Made by a program: the position numbers and the translations under genes. This document shows, piece by piece, positions 36,101-49,570 of a stretch of 64,000 nucleotides of DNA (the first letter of the stretch is position 1; each line of letters opens with the position of its first letter). This DNA comes from Boswellia sacra (taxonomy: Eukaryota > Streptophyta > Magnoliopsida > Sapindales > Burseraceae), in assembly GCA_013180625.2 (NCBI GenBank), contig SNVD02010473.1:930001-994000 (forward strand), read 5' to 3'. The notes beneath the pieces were generated by a model. That model saw nothing but the letters and a program-made list of their open reading frames with translations, had not been told where the DNA came from and searched no databases.

Positions 36101-37466
36101 GGAGCTTAAGCTCACCTAGCTATACTAATTAGGTTAATTAGATTCTTATCGATCTCGGACGTTTTAGAAAATATATATATATTCTTAATTGAAAAAAAGA
36201 CGTTTATGAATATTCTAGAGTATGATCCTTAATATGTATTTTTAAGTAGTGGCCAATTAATATAAATAATTGATCCGATCATCCTATGAAATATCTCCTG
36301 GTGAATAACAGATTTAGTACAAATTAATTAGTAAAGCAAGATGGAATTTGATCCACAGAAGATGGAAGTCATATTTAATGAAAGATAGATTTCATAAATG
36401 AACAGTCTAGATTTGATCTTCACTTTCAGAATGCTTGTTGCAAAGCACGCGTCTGCCAGCGTCACTTGTCACCTTTATTGAAAATGGCCGAGTCGAAATT
36501 CGAAGACCACAACTTTGGATTTGGAAGCTCATCGCACGAACACGAAAACGAAACCACGAAAATTAAATTAACACAAGGGCTCCACCCCCACCCCTAATGA
36601 GCTCAATGGTGGCACACTGACCAAAATGCTCTTCTTCTCATTGAAATTGATGTGATCAGCAATCTAGCTCGTAATAATAGTTGATCGGCAAACGAGGCTC
36701 GCAAGTGGAGCACCAGAAACCAAATGGGCATCTAATCACCTTCCAATCATCGCGACATAGTTATGTCGTGCAATTAAGACCGACAAATGGTGCAGCAAAT
36801 TCCACTGACCATTTTTGCCATAGAGAAATAATAATTGGAGTTTTGGATATACTGGAAAAAGCATTCTTGAGCAGTAATCGTTAGCAAAATGCATAATGGG
36901 AACATGATGAATCGGGTGTGGCCTTGCGATATGCTATGAATTTACAGTGAGGAATGGGCTGCTAGTGTTGGGATTTTTGCGGCAGTTCCAAGAGGCAGGA
37001 AGAGTAATCTTTCTTTTTGTTTATCTTTTATTTTTCTCCACAGGCTCTGTCTTTACGTGTGTGCGTGATATTCAACTACAAAAGTTTCTAAAGCATAAAA
37101 GCAATTTTTCAACAGTTCGATTAATAAATTGTTTGGTCTTTTGTCCTTTCTTGAGAGGAGTTGGGGTAGATAATTGATTGGGAATACTTTGCACCATTAT
37201 CGCTAGTTAAAATACTGGTTTCTCTCATGTGATTTAATTGTACGTTGCAGTCAATCAATTCCTCCAAAATTTTGTCCAACATAATTTGCTTTACGAAAAT
37301 AAAAATGATAGATAGAAGCAATAATACTCCAAACTAGGTTACAATCAAACCATGATATAAAAATATAAGCATTGCAAATACGCAAGGTAATTGCTTAAAA
37401 AGTTCGACGTTGATATCCGTAAGTGGTGATATTGATGGTTTTACAATTTCACTATGCAACGAAAAA

Positions 37467-37527
37467 GGGAGGGGGGTGGGGGGGGTGGGGGGGGGGGGAG
37501 GGGGTGGGGGTGGAGTGGGGGGAAGGG
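37467..37527 (+). other. G-quadruplex-prone G-tract
   Basis: Sixty-one bases that are almost all G on the plus strand, broken only by single A or T residues or AA. They contain more than four runs of four or more G, in a neighbourhood that is about two-thirds AT. Confidence 0.85.
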
Positions 37528-40500
37528 AAAAAGCCACCCTCACACTGTCACAATAATGCCGCTATTAACACCTCACTTCCAATAATGCCAAACCCCAATA
37601 TATATCACGCCACAATCAATCGCCACAAAGTAGCTTAAACTTTAATCTAGATCATCACAAACCAACTTAATTATTGTTAACATATATACAAAACAAAAGA
37701 AATGAAAGTATTTATAAGCTTCAATGGGAAAAGACCATTTTGCTCCTGAGAAAGTATTGCCTAAATTTTAGCCAAACGCAATAATTTTCCCTCAGCTTAT
37801 ATTAAGATTTGATTGGTTGTAGATATAAAGAATTAATTGTATTCATATATGAGTGAGTAATAATATGAATATATATCTATATTTATATATAGGGAGTAAT
37901 AATATTAATATATATCTATATCTATTTATGTGTGTGTGTATTAGATTAATTTAAGTTAAAAAGGATTAATTACAGTAATATAACAAGTGCAAGTTCAGAG
38001 TACGTAGAATAAAGTATATTATATATAACATAAGTGGGATATCTTGATTCCAAGCCTCTCAAAAAACCGAACGAAAATGTGAAAAGCCTAAAAATGCAAT
38101 ATTATTTCATTTTTAGTTAGCATATATATTAGGATTCCTAGGATTTGCATCATGATTTAAAAAAAAAAAAAAGGCAACAAAATTAAGTTGGTACATCTTC
38201 TAAATGATATGATCATGAGGTTGTTTTAATTACCATTATATAAATTTGTAAAAAAATAAATCAATTATATAATGATATATCATCATGCAATCTAGTATTC
38301 AAATTGAAAACATTTATGAGAGGCAAGTTGAAATACTCTTTCATTATTGTAACACCATGAATTCCCTGAATTAGGAATTCCATAAGCTGCCAATTTGACC
38401 TCTTGCTTCTTTGATTAATTTAAGAAATAAAAGGTTCTCTTTATTGAGTGAGAAAAAAAGATTGGAACTGCTCAATTGTCCAAATGACCCACTTGCACTC
38501 GTGCATCAAAACGCTCTTGTTCCTTTAGATAACTTCATATCAATCTTGATGTGTTTCACTGATTGATCTCTTCATGTCCACGATGTTATAGCAAGCAAAT
38601 CAAGAGAAACCCTTTTTTCTCATCTTTCTTTTGGAGCAACTTTTGTAGTTTATGAACAACTAAAACACTATGACACTAACATTCAGGCCATGAATCGGTT
38701 TCTTTTCTGGAAAAAAAAAATCCAAAATAAAAGTTGCATATGATTGTTTTCTATCATCCGTTCTTTTGCTCTGCATAATCTTTTGGTCTCTTTTGACAGA
38801 ATGTCCTCATTCAGAGAGAAACTAGCCAAAAACAAAACCCTAGCTGTCAGTCCCACGTTGTATCAAACTTCAACTTTAAATTAATATCATTATCTTTTCT
38901 TTCATAAAGAACTTGTATAATTGCAATCGAGTGGTATCATTCATCAATGTTCCAAAAAGCTAGCGATGGTCAAAGGTTCATCGTTTCTGCAAGTTTATAG
39001 TAGGAATCTTTAGCTCCAATTATAGCAAATAAAGTGGGTGCTTTACAACTTTATTTATTAATTTAGTTATTTTCCTTCGTCTTAACTGGTGATTTTCATT
39101 AGCCGTAGAGGAACTACAAAGCATGAATATATATTATATTTGTTGCTTTTTACTTTTCTTTCAAAGCCAAGTTTCCGATTGATTGAATAATGTTCAGCCA
39201 ACTTGCAGAAGATGAAAAAAAAAAAATATATATCTCGCAACAATGGCTGATTGATCGCCTGCAAAGGCTGATTAAGCGGAGGATGTTCAAAAGACTCGGG
39301 AGCAAAGGTGATCTTCATTTTTATTGAGTTTGGACGGATTCAGCTTTTATTAAAGGAACAATTAATTTCATATGAAATTGTCGGTCTTTTTTTTAAAAAA
39401 AAAAAATCCCTTTTTATGTGCATCCTACAACAATGGTTGTTATTTTCTATCTTTTTCTTCCAAAAGGTTCCAGAAAGGAAAAGTTTAAATAGATAGCTTT
39501 GGACCAAAACAGTGTAGACATTCTTTAAGATAGAGCAAGTCACGTCCGAGTTATACTTCAGTTCTTAAACATCAATTAGAAAAATGCTATAGGATGCAAA
39601 TATAATGGTGGTGATTGATTGAACTTTTAAGTAATTATCTCCATTTCGCTCTTGAGTTTCATTACAAAACAAGTGATCCTCAATAATGGAATGAATACCT
39701 TGCAGTCCAAAAGCATGATTCATGGCTATCCTTATAATGATCAAGTTGTAATTAATGTTAATCAATGTGTTTAAATTTAATTTCAAGCACTTAACTAATT
39801 TTTCATCATGATAGCTTTCATTATATATACTATGCAAGTCATAGTCACACAACTAAGACTAAAACAGTTTCACAAAAATGTGTTGCTAGAACTAGATATT
39901 TCAGTAGTCCAAAACAAACCCCCCACGTATGGTAAAACTTAAAGTATGCCAAATTGGCAAGTCATGAGAACCATATGAGTGTATGCCTCTCTATCTGTTA
40001 ACCTTTATCTTAGTGGATCAAATTGGACTCTCTCGAAAGCCATATGTATTAGTCAATATCAGAGTATATAAAATGATATATTTTTAGGTTAATTAATTTT
40101 CACCACTTGCATCATGCATCCACCGTCTACAACAAGACAGAAGAGAACAAAGCCACTACAACCACAGACAACAAAAGCAGCAGGCAACAATCTCACTCAA
40201 AAAGCAAGTAAAGAAACACACGCAACATAAATAGATGTATAAAAATAAATAAATCTAAACAACTATTAGATTACCAAAGCAAAAATCAAAATTCCCTTTA
40301 CATATATGTACTCAAATGTCATATGATGGAACATTGGGTTATTTTTTGTCCACGGCTAATTAATTAGCATATTCTTCATTAATTGCATAATTCACTTGGA
40401 TCCATATACATGTGCAGAGAAATACAATTGAAGAGCAATTCATTGTGTACACAGGAATATTGAACTTTTAACAAAAATGATTTAAAAAAAATGATGCTGC

Positions 40501-43180
40501 ATTAAGTTTCTTTTCAACCAATATTAATAAAGCAAAGATATGAAGAGGAAAAATTCATTTTGATTAGAAGATATATTAGGCCATTAGCATTTGACTTCTT
40601 GGCCAAATGCTTTATATATAAGTCATTATGATCATCTCTTCGGCTGACGATTAGGAAGAAAACTCAATTTTGCAATTGTTGCATTTTCTTTTGTCAAGGC
40701 ATCCGTAGACAAACGTTGGCCACAATATAAAACATTGAGTTATCATTTTCGTTTGTGTTTTGTCAAGATTTTCTACATAGATTTTCTCCATTTAGCACCA
40801 CGTAAAAAGTGTAATCTTTACGAGTCAGTGAGCAATTAATGGTTATCCATGTCAAGCATACAAACAACAATCCGCAATTTTAATAAACATTCAGCGAATC
40901 ACAGGTTTCTTCAAGCACGTACCCACGCAACAAAGTAATCAGATGTTTCTCGTGCTTCCAATTTTATATATTTCTAGTTAATTTTCAACCACCCACAAAC
41001 ACAATCATGATCTCATATGGAGAAAGACTTAATAACAGTAATAAATTAATGCAGAACATTATCCCGAACTATATAAATTAAACTAGTCCTTAGAATAAGA
41101 ATAAGTATAGACGTCTAATGGAGATCATTTGTGACGATATGGAGAGCTCGTACAATTCAACATGATTTCGAGAGGAAATTGATAGTGATTTTGAACCGTT
41201 CTTTTCATGTCCCGTTTTAATTAATTGAGCATGCATTGAATAGAATGCTTTTAAATTAAGAATCTATTAACTTGATTGCGCCATGCGTAGGTTTATATAC
41301 TTTAGAAAAAAAATTACTTTTAATCTTTTATATAATAGGACTATATATATTGGATAACCGCATGCATGGACGATTGATAATGTGGTCTGTTCTCCAAATT
41401 TATCTATCTCAAGTGACTGCTAATGTCATGTTGCACTGCAACACTTTTGAGCCTCTAATACACACAACTGCAATATACCTTCAGGAAAGAAGTAATTAGA
41501 AAATGGCTAATAAAGTGGAATATCTACACGATTACCATTTATATTAATCATTAGTTCAAGTTTCTGCATTTTTTCTTAGTGGTGGTAGTCATTAAGCGAC
41601 AATAAAAGAGAAAACAAACCTTCCCGATAGAACGAAATGTACATATATTTTAACCGAAGTATGGATAGACATTGATACTTTACCTTTCCATATGCACATA
41701 AACGTAGCTCTTTAGAATTTGATTAACGTATGCTATTCAACTTTTTCTTAATCTTTTGTTTTGTGGACATAAAGACACCCCAATATGTTTTTAAGTTTCT
41801 TCTCTCCATGCTCATCATATGCAATTATCCACCACAACAAGCGCGGCTGCGTTTCTCTGCATCTTTCAATCTCCACTATTATATTAGCTCACCAAACCGC
41901 ACTAAGTGGACTTGTCAAAATCAATCTCTGCTTAATTAATCTTTATATATTGTTTGATGATCTTGAACAAATGGTCACGTTTGCTTTACTTGATGCCGAA
42001 GCCTGAAAAGTTACGTAAGTCACATTATGGAGGGTTCAATGAATTTCACATTACTATGACGTTAGGTTTTAGGGGAAGAACTGAGAAGGTTCCTCTCTAA
42101 TGGCTTCATTATACCCTCACCAGGTTCAGGTAGAAACTTACATGCTATGATGTTTCTGTCAAGCACTACATATATTTCCATTCATTTTTAAAGCCTTATG
42201 CTTAAATTATACATAATATATATAATAAATTATTTAAAATTTATATAAAAATTTTGTGATAAAATATCTCATCCATACGTAATTGTATGAAATTAGCTTA
42301 TAAAAACAATATATATTTTCGGAACAGACTTCGCTTGCTATAGTTGAGAAATTTGCAATAACGGCATAGTGGGAGTTTCTTGATAATTGTTTCATGCAAA
42401 TTTATGTTAATTGTATAAAAACAAGCAATATAAATAAAGAAAAAAAAAAAACTAGTTTAGAAGACGGAAACTACCAAGGAATTTATCGAGAAACTTTAAA
42501 GCAATAGCGTAACTGCAAATGTTTTTTCTTCTCTATAAAAATCTTTCTACCAATACCCAGTTATTTGTAAATTTGAATGATTGAGAGTAAATGTATTATA
42601 AATTAAATTTATACATGAGAAGCTAGTGTAAGATACATGCGTTTCTTCCTCTTAATTAAAATGTGTATATTACTTCTTGGTTGTTAAAGAAAAAAATAGT
42701 GTTAAACTTTAATTTTAAGCTTTAAGGAAAACAAAAATATCTATTATGGAAAGCTGTTATAGAATAAAGTGAAATTTTGGTGATTACCTTTTAGAATAAA
42801 ATAATATAAGAAAGAAAAATAAAGAATTTTCCTTTTAATTTATACTATAAAATTTATAATTTATTCTTTATATATAAAAATTTTCTAATTTCTTACATTT
42901 TTTCTAAACTATATGTGATAAAATTTTCTTATTAATTGTCTTAGAATATTATAATGCGTATTTTTTATATTTAAATTATGTTTTCTAAAACTTGGCCTTG
43001 GTGACTGAGGCCCCTACTTTAAGAAACTGAGGCAACAATGACCTTAAGAAATGAGCATATGAAGTTAGAACTGATCACAGCCCATGACATAGAATCGTAA
43101 ATGGGCCAGCATTGGGTTTAGTACTTGGGCCATGGGCTAGTTGGGTGATGTCACTAATATTCCAAGAGACTAGATTTGAA

Positions 43181-43198
43181 GGCCACAGGCCTGTGGCC
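43181..43198. repeat. Perfect 18-base palindrome
   Basis: GGCCACAGGCCTGTGGCC is its own reverse complement with no spacer. It lies in a short GC-richer segment (43080-43200). Confidence 0.85.
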
Positions 43199-43604
43199 AG
43201 ATAAATGAATAAAGATTTGAGAAAATTGAAAAATAGTCTATAAGAGCATCTTTGATAAATGACTCTATCTCTGAAAATTTATATATCATGATTTTATCTT
43301 ATAGAAATGCATCAGTCAATGTTTCAGATAACATTAAATAGTATTCGACAATCGACAAAGGATCATGGTGTATAAATCTTTGAGGATATTGTTATTTTTG
43401 TAATCCACACTTAAATTTGAGTTATTTTTTAATTTATCCTAAAGATTTGAGTAGTTATTTTTAGACTCCTCTATTGTTTTTCCAGCCCCCATCTTTTTAT
43501 TTATTTTTTATATTATTAGACTTATAATCCCAAAAATCCTAAGTCCCTGTTTATGATCTAATTAAGTTTTTTTTTTTTTTTGTAATTGATATATATTGAC
43601 AGAT

Positions 43605-43790
43605 ACTTGTATCTATTTAGCTCGGCAATAGCAACGCTGGGTGGTAAAGAAATACTATCGCATCTCCGTTATTCCAACTGATTTCAAAATTATTGACAAG
43701 ATATATGTGTATGTACTTGTTTAGCCGGCATCTGCAACACTTGGGTAGGAAAGAAACTGTTGCTTCTTCGTTGTTCCAACTGATTTCAAA
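43605..43790 (+). repeat. Local direct duplication, period about 108
   Basis: The block ACTTGTATCTATTTAGCTCGG ... TTCCAACTGATTTCAAA (about 83 bases from 43605) recurs from 43715 with substitutions. Shared stretches include GGTARGAAAGAAA-like and GTTCCAACTGATTTCAAA. Confidence 0.65.
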
Positions 43791-44010
43791 TTTTTAATTA
43801 TAAAGTCAAAATTTTCTAGTTGGAATTTTTTTAATTAGAATTTTGATTTAAAAATGTAGATACAAATTTATAATTATTCATCTCAAGTAATTTATTAAAA
43901 AAGTTAGTATTTAATTATGTCAAGTTATCGTGTATATTAACTATTAGATTATATGAGATGTACATTAAAACTTAAAATTTAATTTATGAAAAATTTAATT
44001 TAAAAATTAT

Positions 44011-45181
44011 TTTATAAATAACCCTGAGGTATGGTTTATTATCATCAATGATCTCATTTTTTTTAAAATAGATAGAAATGACCTGCTGGTAAATTATTCT
44101 GCTAAGGTTATAACTATAACGATAAACTAGTAAATTCTTATCAAAATAAATAAAATCATTCAATAATTCTTATTTTATTTTGATTTCAATATATCTCAAT
44201 TAAATGTTCCATTAAACACCTTAAATTATAAAGTTTGCAAGAACATCCCAACCAGATTCCTGACACTCCCTCCGATTGCAGAACTAACCCGCTGCACACC
44301 ACCCAATCACTGCACTGCCACCCATCACGAAATTGCCCATTGCACCACCACCCATTTTTCGTCTCCACCTAATCCTCCCTCTTCGTCTACACCTCCACCT
44401 CCCCATCCTCCGCCACCATGATCAAAAACACCACAGCCTCCACACAACCAAACCATCATAACGAAAATCAAATAATATCCGTCAACAACCACACAATCAT
44501 ACCATCATTGCCACACATCACGACCATCACACCCACACAGTCAAATGATTCCATTACCAGAAGCAGCGGCACCAGACCCACCAACCAAAAACCTGTAGCT
44601 TCACTGACGTAGCCACAACTTACCGTGGAAGCTCAAGCAGCGCACAACCAAAGAAATCGAGAAGAAAGTCGACTATTAGCTTTACGGTTTCTACTGGTGG
44701 TGGTGGTGAGAATGGAGGCGTGATGAAGGACGAAATTTCTGTGGTAGTGGCACCAGTGGTTGGTGATTTCGGTGGGCGTGAAAGAGAAAGAGGTGGTGGT
44801 TGAGGAGTTAAGGAGGAAGGGAGGTTGAGAGATTTGGGTATTTTTTTCCTCTTAAAATCATTATAAATTAAATAATAAAATTTTTATATGTAAGACACAA
44901 GCGAGGAGTTGGTGTGGTGGCAGTGGTGAAAATGCAACATGTGCTGGGTTTGAATTTTGCCTCGTTTATTAATTTTTAAAAATTTATTTAAAAGGTTTTA
45001 AAGTTATTTTAATGTCATTTCATCTAAGTTAACAGAGATAAGATAACATTAGAGTCTAAGTTAACAGAGATAAGATAACATTAGAGTCATTTAAAGTTAT
45101 TTCTTAAATGTAAAAGTTATTTCTGTCAATTTTAAAACATACAAAGTTATTTGAATATTAGACTCAACAGTTATTTATAAA
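44011..45181. mobile_element. Mutator-like non-autonomous element (degenerate)
   Basis: The outer arms, TTTATAAATAACCCTGAGG at 44011 and its imperfect inverted counterpart ending TTATTTATAAA near 45181, stay similar for about 70 bases (TTTAAAATAGATAGAAATGA against TTTTAAAATTGACAGAAATAA). Between them lies a segment that is strongly C-rich from about 44260 to 44600 and strongly G-rich from about 44680 to 44830, unlike the AT-rich surroundings. That is compatible with captured or once-coding sequence. The right arm holds a tandem copy of AGTCTAAGTTAACAGAGATA (about 45052). Confidence 0.42.
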
Positions 45182-46844
45182 TTTTTTTCCTTAATAGATC
45201 ACAACTTCTTATAGATTAAAGTCATTCAAAACAATTTTTTTAAATATGAAGTTGTCAATAGCTGACTAGCTGTATTAATAATTATGTTTGGTGCAGATTG
45301 CTTTCTTGTTGGCTTTTCAACCTTTTCTTCCCCAGCCAATGTTTATTTTCTGATGAAGGTATTTATTACTAGATATATTATGTGTATTTACCTTAACAGT
45401 GCTTCCTCGACAACCAGTTTTGCAACTTGTTACTCCTGCTTTAAAAAAAAAAACCGTGTTTTTTAAGACGGTCATTTACCTTCACGGTCATTGTGGTCGC
45501 AAATCAATTTTAATCATGCCACGCCGCTCTATGATGTTCTACTGCAAAGAGGGCAACGCATAAGATTAAGTAATTAATTTTACTTAAAAATATTTTATTT
45601 TTTTAATTACTTTTAGAATAATACTTTGTGCTCATATGGTATCCTAAAAGCTTTGGCACAAAAATTTAAGAATCACATCAACAAAATCAATGAAATGATT
45701 CTATGCACAACATTTGGTATTTTTTTTTTTTTGAAATATGTAAAAGTCATTTTTGCTTTTTAATCTAAATTAAACTCAACTATATCGATTACTTTTTATC
45801 AAGCATGCATCACATTTAGTTGTTCTTTTTTTTTTTCTTTGTTATAGAAAGTAGTTATTTAATATTACTATTGCTTAAAATATTCTCTAAAGAGATAATC
45901 GACACAACTATCATCTAGATTATGATTATCATCAATTAAATAATGTCTATAATTTTATCATTTTTATTATGATAAAAATACAAATATTTTAAACTAATAA
46001 ATATTTATTTATCAATAAATTAATAAATTATTCGTTTATTGATAAACACAAAAAAAAATTTCTTAGTTAAACAGTATAAATTTGTAAGGGTTTTTACTGT
46101 ATTTAAACTTAATTGATTATTAAATATCGTGTGAATCGCGTTCTGTTATCAAAATATATTGCCAAAATCTTATAAATGTTTTATTTACTTTTTATAACAG
46201 TAAATCACATCTTTTAGAAACATAAATTATAAATCTTCTAATAGAATGAAATTAATTAATAGGGATCATGAATGATTGATTATAACATTTTTGTTTTTTC
46301 GTTTTGCTTTTGAGACCAAGATGTATAATAACGGAAATGTTTACGGTACTCGTTAAAATCACATCCTTAGAAAACGATTTTCAGTTATTAATTATTCCTA
46401 TATTCAAACGCATGAAGACTATTTCAGGTAGCTTGACAGTAATTTGCCAAAAAATTCCTCAAATCCAGATTAGATTTCACACATCACATTGAGTTTAAGA
46501 CAACAAATGTTGTATCTTGTGAAAGGATAAGCGGGACCTAAGATGAAATTATAAAATGACCATTTTCTTTTTTTAATATGTAAAGATATTATTAATTAAA
46601 TTAACTTTTATTTAAAATATATATTTCCCTTTTTCAGGACTTTTATTTTAAATTTTATATTCCTTTTTTAAAAGAATAATTCTACCCGGTATCCATAAAA
46701 GTGATTGTATTACTAAAGTTTTATCAACATGTTTTTCTTAAGTTTTGATATTTAGCTTTATCTTTTCTAGCAAGTATAGATAAAATTAATAGTTAATTAA
46801 CTACAAAATAATGTAATAAATAAACTACCATTGTAATAAAAATA
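45182..46844. other. AT-rich spacer
   Basis: No gene or element recognised. Frames of 60-62 codons at 45284 and 46304 have no family resemblance. Confidence 0.45.
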
Positions 46845-48977
46845 AGGGTAATTATCATCCGACCCCTATCATTAGGGGTAAATAACGACCCTCAATCTTT
46901 TCAAAAAAATATACTTAATCCTAAGTGGTAATTCGTGTCATAAGTGTCAACCTATTTAATTATTTGTGTCAAGATATGAAACAAGGATTTGATATGATTA
47001 TTAAACGTGTCATCCATTGTAATCATATCACATTTAATTCATATAATTTACTTAATTGTTAATATAATTATGCATAATGTATCACATTCTATATATTTAT
47101 ATCAATTAAAATTATTTTTAGAATATAAACAAATTGTTAGTATACAAAATTATTAAAATAATCATAATTTATTTTTATTATTATTAATTTACTTTATAAT
47201 ATAAAATTTTTAGTTTTATAATATATGTTGTAAGTAGGTAATAATTCATATCGTTAAATGAGTTTACATGTTAAAAATTGATAAAATATATTTAACCATT
47301 CGTGTTACTAAACGGATTAAGATGTTGAATGTACTCAACATATCCAACCCATTTATTAATTATGTATTATGTTCGTGTCGTGCTCGCGTGTCATAACCTA
47401 ACTTGTCGTCCCTCCCAATCGTTAGTTATTTTAGGTTAAAATTAATTAATTCAACGAGGGATCATATGGTTTTAATAAAATAACACAAACTAACACCTTT
47501 ATACTTAAAAAATTAGATATTTCCAAAGTCTAAGAGAGAGAAAAAAAATCAAGTTATTTTTATTAGGATTGTGTTCCTATTTCCCACAAACCATCATCTT
47601 TATTGAGGGTAATGACAACCCTCAATCTTCTCCAAAATATATACTCAATCCCTAATATATACTCAATCCCCAATCGTGACTTATTTTAGGTTAAAATTAA
47701 TTCAACAAAGGATCATATGGTTTTAATAAAATAACACAAACCAACGCCTTTATACTTCAAAAATTAGATCTTTCCAAAGTCAAAGAGAGAGAAAAAAACC
47801 AAGTCAACCTAATTAATTCGATCCCGTTTCTATTTTCACTAATTATTTTCATATTTTATTATTTGTTATTGGGATAGATTTGTTTTTTGTCAAAGGACTC
47901 ATTTGTCATTGGTTTAGATTTGTTGCCTTTCGAAGGATCCATTTGTTATTGATGCTTGCCGGATTCCATTTCTTCTCCTTCGTACTTTTATTGCTTGATA
48001 TTGGCTTCCGCTTCTATTTCCCTTTACTTCTTATACTGACTGTTATTGGGTTAGATTTGTCATTTGGGGTGTTTATAGTTTTTGAAATTGATATTCTAAG
48101 GGCTTAATTTTGTTACTCTTAACAAAGGTTCTAAGATTTTCTGAAATTTTGATTTAGACCATTTTTATGTGGTATTTACTCGATAAATTATAATCTAAGT
48201 GGATGAAATATTATTAGATCGATAATTAATTTTTTTATTTTATATTTATTTAATAATTTTTTAACAACTTAAATTATAAAAAATATTAATTATAAATATA
48301 ATATTACTCACCCTTTAAACAACAAAAATTGGAAGCATATTGAAGATTATTTTCCCTACCATATTGAAGATTATTTTCCCTACCTTTTTGACACCCTTCT
48401 AATCATTTTCCATTAAAAAAAGAGTCCACAACCGTCGCTGTCTCCTTTCCTCCACCACCAATACTGACGATACCTACTACACCTCTTCAGCCAACCCGCA
48501 ACGCCCACCGCAACTCTCACCAGCTTGTTTTCTATCAATATGACAACCATTGCCACCACCTGAATTACTCCAGATCTCTTGTTAATCTTCGAAGATTTTT
48601 ACGAGTTTTTATTGTCTTCTTATTTTCCGCTAAAATTTGTTTGTTTATAATTTGTTTTTGATTTATATATTTCTTATAAATTTTTGGCATGGATTCGGTT
48701 GAAGTTTGGATATCCAAAAAGAAAAAGAAAGTAAATTGAAGGGCTACATTAAAGGGTGGATTTCTTTAGTGTTTGGCTGTCTAGAAACGAAAAGAAAAAT
48801 AATTGAATTATTCTGCAATTGTTTTAAGGGCAAAACAGATATTCCATTATTTTCAATCAAGTTTAATAGAAGGTAACTAGCTGCAGACGGTTTAGTGAAT
48901 ATTTTAAGAAAGGTTCGGGGTTCTCTTATTTTGGCCTGATAAAATATAAGGCGGTGGGGTCGGATGATAATTACCCT
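46845..48977. mobile_element. 2.1-kb element with perfect 22-base terminal inverted repeats
   Basis: The first 22 bases (46845-46866, starting AGGGTAATTATCATCCGACC) are exactly the reverse complement of 48956-48977. Inside is a direct duplication of about 140 bases (47430-47565 and 47670-47805, both containing GATCATATGGTTTTAATAAA) and a 24-base doubling at 48337-48386. A GC-rich pyrimidine block lies at 48425-48560. A copy of the left sub-terminal sequence (GACCCTCAATCTT) recurs near 47618. No transposase frame was found, so it is non-autonomous. A 6-base AAAAAT on each side could be the target duplication, but it is too simple to trust. Confidence 0.72.
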
Positions 48978-49570
48978 AAAAATGACAACAGTTTTCTTTT
49001 CAAATGGAACACCAATATATATAAATTCAAGATAGATCATGAATTGATAAGTAATTTTCAATAGACTAGTTATTGAAAATTAAAATTACTAAAGTTTTAT
49101 TTTTAATTTTTTAATCTAGTTGCTCTAACCTCGAAGGTTAAACCGACCTTATCCTATTCTATCATTACTTTTATAACATTATACAATTAAGTTTGACACG
49201 TAGATTATTCTAAAATCATTTAAATTATAAAATAAAAAAAAGATATATGAATCTTGAATCCTTGATTGAATAAATCTATTATATATATCAATCATGTGGA
49301 TCTATATTAGACAGATTTTCTCTCAAACGAGAGCGAAAGATGTGGACTTATCTTAAATATTATCTGAAATGACATGTAAAGACATTCTAGAAGTTGTTCA
49401 TATTCGTTAATCAAATTAATTAAACAACGTACGTATTTAGTGGTCAGATATTTGCTTTGCTTATAAATCGCTATAAGCACTTTGTACAACTTTTCTTCAA
49501 ATGACCATACATATCTTATCACTATCCTTCCATCCAAAAGAAGAAGATTTCAGTGTCTACAGTTGTATCC
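48978..49570. promoter_or_regulatory. Upstream region of the CYP94 gene
   Basis: AT-rich promoter region of the P450 that follows. The only clear motif is the TATA box listed separately. Confidence 0.45.
49462..49468 (+). promoter_or_regulatory. TATA box of the CYP94 gene
   Basis: TATAAAT about 109 bases before the start codon at 49571, at a suitable distance for a leader of about 75 bases. Confidence 0.55.

Larger units (their letters stand above)
33440..44010. other. Long gene-free AT-rich region
   Basis: Over 10 kb in which I recognise no gene. Structures listed separately: a G-tract (37467), a perfect palindrome (43181) and a local duplication (43605-43790). A less AT-rich patch at 36420-36930 contains a 67-codon frame with no family resemblance. 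Confidence 0.5.

Noticed and set aside
36681..36884. 67-codon frame in a slightly GC-richer patch
   Set aside because: Short, no recognisable domain, and no promoter or splice context.
44418..44612. 64-codon frame rich in Thr, Pro and Asn
   Set aside because: Caused by the C/A-rich composition of the Mutator-like element, with no family resemblance.
47880..48107. 75-codon hydrophobic frame inside the TIR element
   Set aside because: T-rich low-complexity DNA always reads as Phe/Leu-rich peptide. There is no transposase signature.
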